64,000 bases of DNA from Escallonia rubra (GCA_033065855.1 JAVXUO010002706.1:186001-250000), one strand, 5' to 3'. Shown: positions 31,715 through 42,439, numbered from the stretch's first letter. Numbers and translations: made by a program. The notes: generated by a model from the letters alone, not told the origin.

Positions 31715-31935
31715 TTACAGCCGGAAGATGAGAAGATGGTGGATCATGCAGGAACTGACAGGCTTGATTAATAGCAAATAAAAAATGCCGGGCCACGAGA
31801 GGGTGAGATATTGGACACCGCCAACCATGCTGCGATAGGTGGTAGCATCCGAGAGGGGATCACCATCCTTGGAAGAAAGGCAAGGTCCAGAAGGTGGTCG
31901 GTAAATAAGTGGTTGCAACTGCATAAAACGCTACC
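31700..31935 (-). pseudogene. Ty1/copia RT/RNase H fragment
   Basis: The minus strand reads GDPLSDATTYRSMVGGVQYL then TLSWPGIFY, the standard copia stretch after the RT core (YRS.VG.LQYLT..RPDI), followed by a frame-shifted copy of the VN..CQF.H segment. It is an isolated fragment without LTRs. Confidence 0.85.
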
Positions 31936-32290
31936 ACATTTATTGGCTGCAAATGCTATGCGCTACTAAAACTATCTGGACTGACTTTGGTCATGACTGG
32001 TCTCCACCGGATGCAACCAGTGGATTTGAATTCTTGCGAGGCAACAACTGGTTATCAACTGCAACGGATTGATTTATCGCAGCTGGAGAGAGACCTACCT
32101 AATTTGTTTGTTCTTTCTTCCTCCCTAGCATGTTGCGATAACGAAGTCGACTAGAGAGCTTCTGAGGATGGTATATTTCCCTAGCATGTTGCAATTCTTT
32201 CGCTATATTCCCCTCACTGAGTTCTACTATCCACTTCTTAATGTACCCAAAACTTTGCGTCATACTGTCTTTGTTTTTCCTTAACCACGC

Positions 32291-32318
32291 CCCCCCCCTC
32301 CCCCCCCCCCCCCCCCAC
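32291..32318. repeat. Poly-C tract
   Basis: C-run interrupted by single T/A bases. It marks the edge of the rRNA-like fragment region, and may be length-unreliable in any assembly. Confidence 0.8.
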
Positions 32319-32391
32319 CCATATAGGCGCCTATTACCATTTTTTCCTGTTTGGGGACTATTGTCCTTGTGTCCGTTCCTTCCAATAGACG

Positions 32392-32489
32392 CAGGGTTGA
32401 GCCTGGGATTTAACAGCGGACTTAGAAAACCACTTACAGACACTTTACGCCCAATCATTGCGCTTACATCCTCTGTGTTACCGCGGCTG
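32392..32489 (-). pseudogene. Plastid 16S rRNA-like fragment (probable NUPT)
   Basis: On the minus strand the segment reads cagccgcggtaacacagag, then gattgggcgtaaagtgtctg and ctaagtccgctgttaaatccc, matching the universally conserved 515-600 region of chloroplast 16S rRNA. A short internal deletion removes about nine bases between ggatgtaagcg and aatgattggg. At under 100 nt it cannot function. It most likely records plastid DNA inserted in the nucleus; mitochondrial origin is less likely. Confidence 0.7.
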
Positions 32490-34440
32490 ATAAAGTCTTT
32501 TTTCCTCCGGAGGCTCTATAGGTTTGCTTGAGGAATACGAATTCAGTGGTCCTAGACCTTAAGAAACTACTGCTCCCTTTTGCCGCTGCAAATGTACCAT
32601 TGAGTTTAGCAAACCAACAGTCCCAACAAACTCCCTGCGAGACCATTGAAAGCTTTTTTCTGCTTGAGGCAAAACACTTTGGGCTTGATTCGTATGATCG
32701 AGGAATGGGCTCAGTCTTTATTCTCTACAAGAAGGGGTTTTCGTTGGGTCTGGTACTCACCTGGGTTTGTCGGCTTGTTTGTTTATGGGTTTCGATATCA
32801 AAAGCGGGCTGGCCTTAGGATGCGCATCACGTTAAGATGGCCTTGGGATGATCATTTCAATTTGGGCTTGATAAATCTAAACTGTGGACGTCCTCATCCA
32901 AGCACTTGAAAATTTGTGAATCAGAGCCGTTATTAAATATCCAATTTGTTTCATGAAAATCAGTGTGTTTTTCGTTTTTTGATCCTGGATTCGTTGCTCT
33001 TAGAGCACAGGTTTCACAAAGTATTCACAACTACACTTGAAAGCCATTATAATCCTTATCGTTTAGGTGCTATATATTTTAATGCTCGTTTTCTCCGGAC
33101 GCTAGGTAGGAACGGACCGAACGAAAGAACTCCACATATCGACTTATTTGAGTAACTTCAGACAAATTCAGATCCCGTCCAGGTTCATTATTGCACATAC
33201 AGGCGTGTAGTAGTACAACTTTGTGCTTGCCAACAACGAAAAAGGCATTCTCAGTCATGACGAGTTGAACCACTATAACCCTAATCTTCCCACAATGGGA
33301 TCTCCATGGCCACAAATTGCATATGTGCGACCCCCATTGTATAAGCACTGAAATGCGTCCCATCTATTGGTTTCCTTGACCCACCGTTGCATTATTTCCC
33401 GCTTCCTAATGCTTGAGATTACTTAGACCACATTATTGGGCAGCATATGCAATTTGTCCAATCCAACTTTGATCATGAGGATCAGATGCAAGATGGGAAT
33501 AGACAAGCACAAACTTCATGTCATTACGATGATATCATTGCCCAAATGGGAGTGACCAAGCATCCAATGGGTCGTAGTCACGTTAGGCATATCCGCTTTC
33601 TATTTTGCATATTTCCTACTTGCGTTACTGAGCATATCAACGAACTTTTAACCTTACGCACTCTGATGAGATTAACGTGACGGTTTAGCGGTAAAGGCCT
33701 CTCCTTTTGAAGTAAAGGGTTCCGGTCATTGAAACAGAAAAAGAAAAGGAAAGTAATTAAGCCTAAGCACAACTAATATTCAAATCAACCAAAAATTCTA
33801 ATTTCAAAATCATAAATAATAGAGTATGTCACATGGTTGTTTAATTATATATTGCAGTTGTAACATTAATAAGGTGTTAGTAAACAATTACAGCCAGCAT
33901 TAGCACTAATTAAGTATACAAAGAAAAAGTAAAGTACACCACAATAGAAAGAAAGAAAAAAAGGTGAAAGATCAAAAGATCGGAAAGTGACGCATCGAGG
34001 GGAATTGTTGCATGATGAAATAATAATAATAGATTAAAGAAGCACTATCATTTGCGTGGATAATGTTTTTTACGTAGTACGTACAATTCAAACCTAGAGA
34101 ACGCGCAAGGTATGGCTTTCAAGTAAATTAAACTACTATAATATGCGTTCAATAAAGTTGGAAAGCATGAGCTTTTTGCGTGCATATTCATTGGAGTATC
34201 CTCCTCCTTCAGCACTTTCACATTAAAGAAGAAAAAAAAAAAACATGTACGTACGTACCGCTGCTACCAATTCAGCTTGCTCCCACTTTTCTGAATTGAA
34301 GGATACGAAAGGCAACAGATCCCACATGCATGTTCTGGCTTGAATTACTAAAAGATATATATATTCAGGTGGAATGACAAGAAGTTGTCCCTTCTTCGAT
34401 CTGCTGCTTGAAGAAACATGCCCTAATGCTGCTTTATTAA
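32490..34440. other. Unassigned stretch, no supported gene
   Basis: Two overlapping open frames at 32528-32909 (about 90 codons each) show no recognisable family and no conserved partner in the window. At 33447-33680 a 77-codon frame is likewise unsupported. Positions 33780-34260 are AT-rich without features. Confidence 0.4.
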
Positions 34441-34510
34441 TACAAGTTGTCCTACTTTCGAGATTACGTTCACACTCGGAATTATTAATAACTAGCTAAA
34501 TACATATACA

Positions 34511-34582
34511 TATACATAACGTAAAAAAAGGTTTACATACTAGGGACCCGGAGACAAAAGTAGTAGCTATAGCACGTACTAG
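34511..34582 (+). repeat. 72-bp direct repeat, left copy
   Basis: tatacataacgtaaaaaaag ... gcacgtactag, repeated with one substitution at 34834-34905. The two copies bracket an RNase H-like insert. A more diverged relative lies at 45965-46100. Confidence 0.85.
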
Positions 34583-34833
34583 AGCAGGATGGTTTAAAGT
34601 AAATTTTGATGCGACAGTCAGAGGAACTAGAGCGTATGCAGCAATGGTTTGCCGAAATGCTGGAGGTTCTTTTGAATTTGGGAATTCGGCACTAATCGAG
34701 ACCCAGGACCCAGAAGTTTCTGAAGCCAATGCGGCCTTGCTTGCAATCCACACAGCTTTGATGGCGAGGAAACAATATGTTACCTTTGAAGGAGATGTAA
34801 AAGTGATAATTGGCATGTTTCAAGACCACTCTA
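34583..34833 (+). pseudogene. RNase H-like (RVT_3) domain fragment
   Basis: Continuous open codons read AGWFKVNFDATVRG, AMVCRNAGGSFEFGNSA, then PEVSEANAALLAIHTAL and YVTFEGDVKVIIGM. This is the plant RVT_3/RNase H-like domain with the first Asp (NFD), the Glu in EANAA and the Asp in EGD. About 83 residues, lacking the C-terminal part, so a fragment. Such domains are found at LINE ORF2 C-termini and as isolated host genes; which source applies is unresolved. Confidence 0.75.
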
Positions 34834-34905
34834 TATACATAACGTAAAAAAAGGTTTACATACTAGGGACCCGGAGACAAAAGTAGTAGATATAGCACGT
34901 ACTAG
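34834..34905 (+). repeat. 72-bp direct repeat, right copy
   Basis: Second copy flanking the RNase H-like insert. It carries on into cactactagcgaac, which matches 46095-46110. Confidence 0.85.
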
Positions 34906-35747
34906 CACTACTAGCGAACTTAGTTGGATACAGTACTTTCGAGATTGCATGCACACTCGGAATTTTTCGACAAGTAAAGAGGTGGAAGGTGGACAAAGCT
35001 TGCTACCCTGCTCAGCTTACCTTTTTTTTTCAGGCCAGCCTTAGTGACAAAATGGTACTCGGAATCTCTGTCACTATAGCTGAGTTTCCAGGTTCACATG
35101 CACTTGACTAGGGGACATGCCGTTTGCAGGCATTATATGCTTGTTGGCACCAAAATTTTGACAAAAGGAGGTTGCTAAAACAAAGCCCAAATTTTGGTCC
35201 GCTTTTAAAAGTCCAATAAAAATTGAATTGGGCTGACTATGGACTAATTGGGATAAAGGTGGCCATATCCATGGATGAAGTCAGATTCTCTCAAAGATAG
35301 ATAAAGTCAGATTTTATTGAAAGACTTGGAGATAAGAGATAAAAACTAACAAAGATAGGCTTAATTTTATCATCACATGGGATTAACTTGAAGTGAAGTG
35401 GCATTCAAGAGAAGGACACTTAAGCTATTTAAAGAACTCCCTCGACAGGAGGAAAAAAAGGAGAGATCAGAGAAGAAAAAGGGAATCAAAGAAAGACTCA
35501 AGAGAAAGGACGAAGCAGAAAGAAACAAAAGAGAGAAGACTCAGCAAAGCAAAGGAAAAAGAGAAGAGAGCCACTGTTGCGACAGAAAGGAAAGAAGAAA
35601 AGAAGAAAATAAAAAAAGAGAGAGATGGGTTCAAGGTGAATCCTACCTTTTTTTAATTTATTTATTTTCATCTCTTATTGTTACGTAAATTTTGAATATA
35701 TGATGTATTAAATTTCCATTTATAAATGAAAATTTTTATTCATATTC

Positions 35748-36899
35748 CACTACAAGAAAAGAAGGATTTAATGACGGACTTTTAGCGACAGAACTTATTT
35801 CGCCACTAAAAGTAATTTCAGCGACGGAATAAACCGTCGATGAAAATCCGTCGGTAAACATATTTAACGACGGAACACTCCGTCGTTAAATATGTTTACC
35901 GACGGATTTTGCATCGACGGTTTATTACGTCGCTAAAAGTACCGTCGATAAATATTTTATAGGTTTTTTTAATTTTTGATGATTTTAAAAAACATAGAGG
36001 CGACGGAATAATGCCGTCGGTAAAAATACCCATCGGTGAAAGTAGAGTTTTCCCGACGGATGTTTACCGACGGGTGTGTTACGTCGGTAAAGGTCTAAAA
36101 AACACAGATCCCCTTCTGCTTTTCTTTCTCCCGTTTCTCTCTCTCTTTCTCTCTCTATTAACTCTCATCGGCGATATTTCCTTCGACGCCACCTCAGTCG
36201 CCATCCCCGGCAACCCACCCCCAGACGGAATATAGCCTGCCACCGCCACCGTCGCCGCCACTGTCGCCGATCTTCAAAACCAAAGAACCATCGCCGCCAC
36301 TGCCGCCGATCTCTCTTGCGGTCTTTTGATTTTCAAGTAGGTTTTGCACCAGTTTTTCATATCCATTTGCACCATTTTCACGAATTTACTTGTAATTGTA
36401 TCTATGCAATGCAACATGTGTATGCTTGTTTAAACGATTGGTTTAAGGTTGTGACTGTAATTCCTCTAGGAAATAGTATGGTGGGAGGGAGGTAACTTGG
36501 ATAGTTGGGGTGTGAATGTTTAACATTCGATGTTGTTCTGCTCTGCTCTGTTGTTATTGATGTTAATATTCAAGGGTTTGTAAGGATGATGAAGATCAGT
36601 TGTATGATAAATTAAGATCTAAAGCTTCTAGGGAGGGGATTTGGGGCATCTTTGATTCTGTATTTGGTTTTGTGTAAGAGGTTAAGAGCTTCAGTGTTGT
36701 TAAAAGGAAACTAGATGGAGTTCTAGTTTAGAAATAATTGTTGCAGTATATGAATATGATGTCTTTTTGTTGCATGATCTTGTGTTGATCTTTGAACTTT
36801 ATTACAAGTCATTAAACTTAGACTTGCTGGGGAGCTGAATCTGTTGTTAGAACTTTATTACAAGTCATTAAAGAAAGCGCAAATAAAATATCATACGAA
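35748..36899 (+). mobile_element. CACTA 5' part inserted in the LTR, 3' end replaced
   Basis: Starts cactacaagaaaaga with strong gcgacgga/ccgtcggtaa subterminal repeats (35770-36090), including an inverted pair around gacggaacactccgtcg. It continues with a CT-rich leader and GC-rich codons (36110-36330) similar to the minus strand of the element at 14745-14960. The expected TAGTG end is absent. The insert instead runs into an inverted copy of the flanking LTR. TSD ttc fits at 35745-35747 and 36900-36902. Confidence 0.8.
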
Positions 36900-36932
36900 T
36901 TCGTATGATATTTTATTTGCGCTTTCTTTAAT
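36867..36932. repeat. 66-bp perfect palindrome at insert junction
   Basis: Left arm 36867-36899 is the exact reverse complement of the right arm 36900-36932, with no spacer. The right arm is native LTR sequence (compare 43804-43836). The left arm is an inverted duplicate of it. Just upstream a 23-bp direct repeat (gaactttattacaagtcatt...) occurs at 36794 and 36850. Confidence 0.95.
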
Positions 36933-37089
36933 CGGAGGTTGTCATGGACGTAATCAACGGTTGACTTTTTACTCATCCGGGAATATGAATCCGCTTTATC
37001 AAATAATAAACGTCGTTATATACATACGACGGGATTTTGTGACACAAGATTCGACGCCAATCAATAGCGGCAAAATATGTGTCATCAAA

Positions 37090-37110
37090 TTTTGGCACGC
37101 CCAGTGGGAC
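37090..37110 (+). other. Primer-binding site-like sequence
   Basis: ttttggcacgcccagtggga lies three bases after the LTR end, in the position and style of primer sites of plant Tat-related elements. The tRNA species is not assigned. Confidence 0.65.
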
Positions 37111-37282
37111 ATATTAATCCTCCCATCTTTAGAAATGCAAATTCTTTTTATGTACCCATATATTCAAAACAAAAAAAAAATTACAAATTTTCTGTTTTTC
37201 TCGTTGCTGTTGCTTTTTCTGCTGTGCTAGCAAAAGAAATAGTGATTACAGGCTTACAGCATAAACGTAGCAGGCCACGTTT

Positions 37283-37680
37283 ATGCCGTCTATGGAACAA
37301 AGGTCAAGACCACAAGTCCCTGAGCGGTCCACCCCTATGGAACAAAGGTTAAGGCCACAGGTTCCTATGGGTCTCCCATCTTTTGAACTAGGGTCAAGGC
37401 CACGAGTTCCTAGGGGTATCCCAGCTATGGAACAAGGTTCAAGGCCACAAGTTTCGAAAGGCATGTCATACACGACACAAAGGTTAAGGCCACGAGTTCT
37501 TAGCGGCCACCCGCTTGCAGAACATAGGCCACCCACGAACTTATACCCATGGGGACACAGGCTACGGCCACAAATCCTTAAGGGGTCAGTCCTCAGGGAA
37601 CAAAGGCTAAGGCCACAGGTTTCTAGGGGCTCCTTATTTGTGGAACATGGGTTGCGAACATAGTTTCCCCAGGGGGACCC
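37283..37680 (+). pseudogene. Gag leader with 45-bp (15-residue) repeats
   Basis: An open frame made of about eight 15-residue units such as MEQRLRPQVPMGLPS and MEQGSRPQVSKGMSY, each containing RPQV or RPRV. The period is exactly 45 bp for most units. The frame breaks after 37663, and the same region continues in other frames to about 38030, so it is likely the damaged N-terminal part of gag. Function of the repeat is unknown. A spurious 175-codon minus-strand frame mirrors it. Confidence 0.7.
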
Positions 37681-38032
37681 CTTTTCAGAGGCCCACCGCT
37701 TGTGGAAAATAAGCCACGGCCTCAATTTCTGAAAGGGCATTATCCTGTGAAGCATAGGCTTTAGGGTCCGCATCCCATGGCCTATGACGCAAAGGCACCC
37801 AACGCAGCAAGACCATTAGAGCATAAGCTAAGGCCATATCTGGTCAGAACCATTGGACCTCACCAAAATAACCCACGAGGATGCTTCTCATCCGCTCAGG
37901 TATGCCGCCAAGCGACGACTGGGTTACCAAGGGGTGTCCTATCCCGAAAGTACATTGGGTCCCAAAAGAGTCCATTGAAAAATAATCAACATGGATGGGA
38001 ATCGGTTAAAATTCAAGTAAATCAACCAAGAA

Positions 38033-38962
38033 ATGTTGGTGAAATTAAAGTCCTTTATGGGGCCAAGACTCTGGAAGCCAATGACAAACCCAACATGCAT
38101 GTGCCATCAAGAAACTCTAGGCGATACATCTCACCTGGAAAATGATGAGTTTGTTTCTACCATGGTGGTAGGGTCAAGACCAGTGGGGCTTAAGGATGGA
38201 TCCACTTCTCAAAACCAATCATCCCAGGCTGATGCAGCAGCCGTTATAGCTGCTAGTCTAAATAAGGCATTGAGCCTTGAGACATGCGAAGTAAGGCCCA
38301 CAGAGTCACCGATGTTTGGAAATGAAACCAGGAAAAGACTAAACCGCCAGCCAAAACCTAAAAGGAATGTGAGGGAAGAAGTGCGTGTGGTTGATAGTCA
38401 AAGTTCTACGGCTTCCAGCACTGATCTAAAGAAAAAGAACCCACGGAAAGACAAAAGAACAATACAGCATGAGGACTGCTCAGTTCGTGTAACCCGCTCT
38501 ATGGCAGCCAAATGGGCACTTGTTAAGGGGACTATTAATCCATTGTTCAAAGAAATGTTTGATAAGTTGGCATCTCCTGAAAATACCTCGACTACTCGGA
38601 CTTCTTCCCCTTCCGCCAGGGAGAATACCGAACAAGGTCAGCATTCAATACCAAATGATAAAAGTGAAGATAGCTTCTCCTCTGATGACAAGGTTGCTCG
38701 TCTAGAAGCTCAGATGGCACATCAGATGGCTGTGATGATGGCACAGATAGAAGACCTAACAGCTAAATTATCAAAAGCTACTGCCCAGAAGAAGTCATCA
38801 TCTCTGCATGACAAGTCAAGGCTTCATGATCCAGCAAAAAGCTTTATGACCAGGGGGCCAAATCATATAAGAAGTCATGGTTATGTCAACCATAGCTCCC
38901 AACCTTTTGGCACACCATATGCAGAGGCCAAGACAAGTCAAACCCGTAACCTTTTATGCTAA
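38033..38962 (+). pseudogene. Gag N-terminal region
   Basis: An open frame with AAAVIAASLNKALSLETCEV, a Lys/Arg-rich stretch, RVTRSMAAKW, a Ser-rich acidic stretch, and a predicted coiled coil around VARLEAQMAHQMAVMMAQIE and DLTAKLSKA. This arrangement (RVTRSM, coiled coil, then the capsid region) is familiar from gag of Tat/TR-GAG elements. It overlaps the next frame at 38877, so a frameshift separates them. Confidence 0.75.
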
Positions 38963-39956
38963 AGGGGGCTCTAAACGACATCACCTACCTAGTGGAAGTT
39001 TGGACCCAAACCTTTTATCTTATATCGATAGTGTAGTCAAAAGGGAAACGAGGAAATTCGAATATGGGTCCACTCCCACTAATAGCTTGGTGACGAAACC
39101 ATACCCATCCTGGGTAGACCAAGTCGCTTTTCCACCGACCTTCACTCAACCAGACTTCCGAAGGTTTAACGGGAAAGGAAATCCAAGAGAACATGTGGCT
39201 CATTTCATTGCTCATCTAGCCCGTCTAGGCAAAAATAAGCTTTTATGGTTACAACTGTTCATGCAATCCTTTGAGGGACTTGCTTTCATATGGTACTCCA
39301 ATTTGCCAGAAGGATCGATTCCTGACTGGGACACATTGATCAGGGATTTTTACAACCAGTTTAGTAATACTGAACGCCGAGTGAGTATAGCAGAGCTGAT
39401 TAATACAAAGCAGCATGAGAATGAGTCAGCATCAGACTTTATCGTAAGGTGGAAAACTCTCACCTTCAGTTGTTCTCACAATTTCAACCAGGGTGAATTG
39501 CTACAAATGTGCCTCTATAATTTTAGGCATGAGCTCTCCGTACACCTTATGTCTCAAACTTTTGACGGGTTCAATGACTTGTGTACTAGATCGCATGATC
39601 TTGAAATGCACCTCGGTCAAAAGAAGACAGGGTCTAAAATGATCGAAAAAGTTGAAGCAGCAATTGTAGGTTTAACAGAAAAACAACTGGCCAATGACAA
39701 TAAAAGTGATGTTGAAAAGAGATATAATGGGCCTTCTTTGAAAGAAATGATAGAGAAGGAATTTTCTTTTCCTGACGAAATCGTCAAAGAGCTCTTCGAT
39801 GGCTTGGTGAAAGAAGGCCTTATAACCTTGCCGAAGATCAAAAGGCCTGAAGAGAAAGAAAATAATTGCAGTCCTAACTATTGCCATTATCATCGCGTCA
39901 TCAGTCACCCCATTGATAAGTGCTTCACCTTGAAGGAAAAAAAATCTAACGCCTGA
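38877..39956 (+). pseudogene. Gag capsid region (Retrotrans_gag)
   Basis: Contains YPSWVDQVAFPPTFTQPDF, RFNGKGNPREHVAHFIAHL, the WLQLFMQSFEGLAFIWYSNL stretch, DWDTLIRDFYNQF and KQHENESASDFIVRWKTL, i.e. a full Retrotrans_gag domain (about residues 90-200). It closes with a CHYHRVISHPIDKCFTLK zinc-knuckle-like segment near 39887. It is the largest intact open frame of this element (359 codons). Confidence 0.88.
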
Positions 39957-40868
39957 TTGGTGATGGGGATATAATCGTCCCGAAGGTTGAGAAATATTCA
40001 GCAAATATAGTCACTTCAACGTTATGCCCTGAACAGAATTGCAAAACCTCTCTCAACATGATTAATGAAATTATGCAGAATTATACTAATGGTAAGGATG
40101 AGGAACAAATGCTTAACATAGAGTGTCAACGGGATTCAAAACAAGCATCCCATCTCACGAAAATAAAAGAGCAGGTCGGCCTTACTGATGCGCTCTCAGC
40201 AGACATCATACGACGCATATTGTAAAACGTTGGTGAAAAATCAATTCAAGACTATTGTTTTGATAGGATGTGTTCCCACGAAATGGAAGAGCTATCAAAG
40301 GATCGAATCGTCATCCGCTCTTTGCCTTTGGATGAGATCCCCTGGCACAACCGATACACCAGTAACCTTGGCGCAAGATACTTTCTACAAGTCTGCGCTA
40401 CCAAAATAAAATGCCCATGCACTCTTCCATGAAGGTTTTATGGCCTATTTCATTGATGGTTACCCTAAACATGAATGGGAGCTATTACAAATAGCAGTCC
40501 AGAAAAACCACTTGGGTGCCAAATATATATGTGGCATCACCTGCCTTTGTGTGCCTAAACCATCGACTTATAAATGGGGGCTCGACACTATGATGACTAT
40601 ATTGCGATGTCCTGAAATGAAAAGAGGACTCGTCCATTGGAGGAAAAAGGTCAAAGAAATGTGTTGGTACCACATCAGCACATTATATTTCCTTCCCCTT
40701 CATCCAGGAAGACTTTGTTATGAGAAAGGAAGTGCGCATTGGGACATTATCGAGCATATCCTGGACACACAAGAGATTGATTTTGCATGCGAAGAATGCA
40801 CCTTATACTGCCATTTGGTGATGATATGTCTCTTGAAATGAGAAACAAATTATGGAGCACAAAAAACA
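39957..40868 (+). other. Post-gag region, degenerate open frames
   Basis: Short frames at 40188-40409 and 40440-40841 (133 codons, with HEWELLQIAVQKNH and WGLDTMMTIL) continue the gag-like style, but no protease or RT motif appears. Probably a decayed gag extension. Confidence 0.45.
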
Positions 40869-40869
40869 A

Positions 40870-41160
40870 AAAAAAAAGGTGCCCGCTAGGCTGAAAACCC
40901 TAAAAAGGGCGGTTTAGGCAAAAGTTAGGGCTCAAAGAACAAAAAAAGAAAAAATGCCCGCTAGGGTGAAAGCCCTGAAAAGGGCGGTTTAGGAAAAAAG
41001 TTAGGGTGCAAAAAAAAAATGTCCGCTAGATTGAAAACCCTAAAAAGGGCGGTCTAGTCAAAAGTTAGCGTGCAAAGAAAAACAAATGGCCGCTAGGCTG
41101 AAAACCCCGAAAAAAGGCGATCAAGGCAAAAGTTAAGGTGGAATAAAACCCTGGAAAGGG
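40870..41160 (+). repeat. ~70-bp tandem repeats in 3' UTR
   Basis: Four to five units of cccgctagg.tgaaaaccct...gggcggt.taggcaaaagttagg separated by A-rich spacers. The last unit is interrupted by the MULE and resumes at 42394. Confidence 0.85.
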
Positions 41161-42393
41161 GGTTAATTTTTACCCAGCACCCTGTAGTTAGGGGTCAGTT
41201 GCACCCAGCACCCTAGGGTTTTAAAATTGGCACCCAACACCAAATGACGGTCAAACTGCCTGTTGACTAGACGGCTGTTAGTTTTTCAGGGGCAAAATGG
41301 GATTATTGCCCCTAAAGCTTACATGTTATCCCAGTTAGTGACACATGGCCAATTGGCTGTCCACGTCATTTCCCTCCAACAGCCCTTATTCTCTCTCTCC
41401 TTCCACATATCCTTCAATTAATCCCCAATTACAAAATTTCCCAACTGTTTATTCGAGGGGCATATCGATCGGTGATTCGCAGGGAGATGGAGTGTCGACG
41501 GAGCCTATCGCAGTACCGTTACCTGGATTTATCTTTCGCTGGGATCCCGGCGCCGGATGCCATTAGCCGGCCCCGCATTCCACCGTTAACCCGTCACTGT
41601 CCTCGCCGGGACCGGCGATGGAGCCGACCTTTTGACCGGAGACCGGACGCCCCTCTCTGTCGTTCTGGGGAGTTCGCCGGAGTACGGCCGTTTTCTCGGG
41701 ATCTTCGCGGGAGACTTACGGACCCTTTGGGTCACTTCTCCGTCGCCGTCGTCCCTCACCTCGGTCACCGTCGTAGTCAAGAAGCTGTCGCTGAAGCTGC
41801 AGATCTCGGAGACCTCAGAGACGATCTTGTCCGTCGGATTTGGCGATGCCAGTGATTCAACCTTGGGTTCTTGGACTCTGGGCCGTTTGGTGCTGTCTAC
41901 TATTACCGGTGTTGGTGATTTTGGGATGGGGGTTTCTGAGAGGACTTCTTTCACGGTCTCTTCCTCCAGTACTGGCGGTGGAGATGGTGGGTCTCTGCCA
42001 TCGGAGCCAGATTTAGGCAAATGGTGGTGGTGGTGGGTCGAAGGGATGGAATGTGGGTGGTTTATTTTGGGGGGCGTGGTGCTAAGACAGCAACCCATTG
42101 TTGATGGGGAGATGCTGTGGGTGAGAGTTTAGAGACCAGAAGTCCAGAGCTGGTGACGTGGAGAGCCCAATTGGGCCATGTGTAGCTGACTGGATGACAT
42201 GTATGCTTTAAGGGGCAATAAAAATATTTTGCCCCTGAAAAACTAACAGACGTGTGGTCAAAGTGCCTCTTGACCGTCATCTGGTGCTGGGTGCCAAGAT
42301 TTTTCAAAATTTTGGTGCTGGGTGCCAAAATTAGAACCATAAGGTGCTGGGTGCAACTGATCCCTAAGTACGGGGTGTAGCGTAAAATTAACT
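41161..42393 (-). mobile_element. Pack-MULE with ~200-bp terminal inverted repeats
   Basis: The ends (41161-41365 and 42160-42393) are inverted repeats: ggttaatttttaccc... versus its complement, sharing tagtttttcaggggcaaaat and repeated gcacccagcacc motifs. Flanked by an 11-bp duplication cctggaaaggg (41150-41160 and 42394-42404); MULEs make 9-11 bp. There is no transposase. The GC-rich interior is a captured gene piece on the minus strand. Confidence 0.9.
41586..42098 (-). CDS. Captured MGCC-type protein fragment, 170 codons open
   Basis: The minus-strand frame starts at an ATG in a good context (caacaatgg) and reads MGCCLSTTPP, with Gly2 for N-myristoylation and adjacent Cys for palmitoylation, predicting membrane attachment. 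A His run (HHHHH), EEETVKEVLSETP, KIVSEVSEICSFSDSF, then DDGDGEVTQRVRKSPAKIPR and repeated basic SP motifs follow. This layout is familiar from a plant family of uncharacterised MGCC proteins whose C-termini carry SPxR-type repeats. It stops at TAA shortly after the start of those repeats, so it is probably 3'-truncated. No intron is seen in the captured part. Whether it is expressed is unknown. Confidence 0.6.
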   Translation of the reverse strand: MGCCLSTTPPKINHPHSIPSTHHHHHLPKSGSDGRDPPSPPPVLEEETVKEVLSETPIPKSPTPVIVDSTKRPRVQEPKVESLASPNPTDKIVSEVSEICSFSDSFLTTTVTEVRDDGDGEVTQRVRKSPAKIPRKRPYSGELPRTTERGVRSPVKRSAPSPVPARTVTG

Positions 42394-42439
42394 CCTGGAA
42401 AGGGCGGTCTAGACAAAAGTTAGGACGCAAGAAAAAAAA

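Larger units (their letters stand above)
35142..37087 (+). repeat. 5' LTR interrupted by a CACTA piece
   Basis: tgttggcacc...tgtgtcatca. Matches the 767-bp 3' LTR before 35747 and after 36900. The purine-rich stretch 35430-35640 is shared with the 3' LTR and gives spurious Lys/Arg-rich open frames on the plus strand. Confidence 0.9.

Noticed and set aside
32528..32909. Two overlapping ~90-codon plus-strand frames as a host gene
   Set aside because: No recognisable motif, frames overlap each other, and they adjoin a scrambled rRNA-like fragment; organelle-derived or random sequence is more likely.
33670..33730. tRNA-like sequence (gtttagcggtaaaggc ... gggttccggtc)
   Set aside because: A-box and B-box-like words are present, but no cloverleaf with matching acceptor stem could be drawn; at most a SINE or tRNA relic.
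35393..35688. Two overlapping Lys/Arg/Glu-rich frames of 87 and 96 codons (and their twins at 43474-43746)
   Set aside because: They lie in the purine-rich part of the LTRs of the gag-only element and are composition artefacts.
37246..37773. 175-codon minus-strand frame with CGLxLCSxxxxPLxT repeats
   Set aside because: Exact antisense of the 45-bp gag leader repeats, whose period is a multiple of three.
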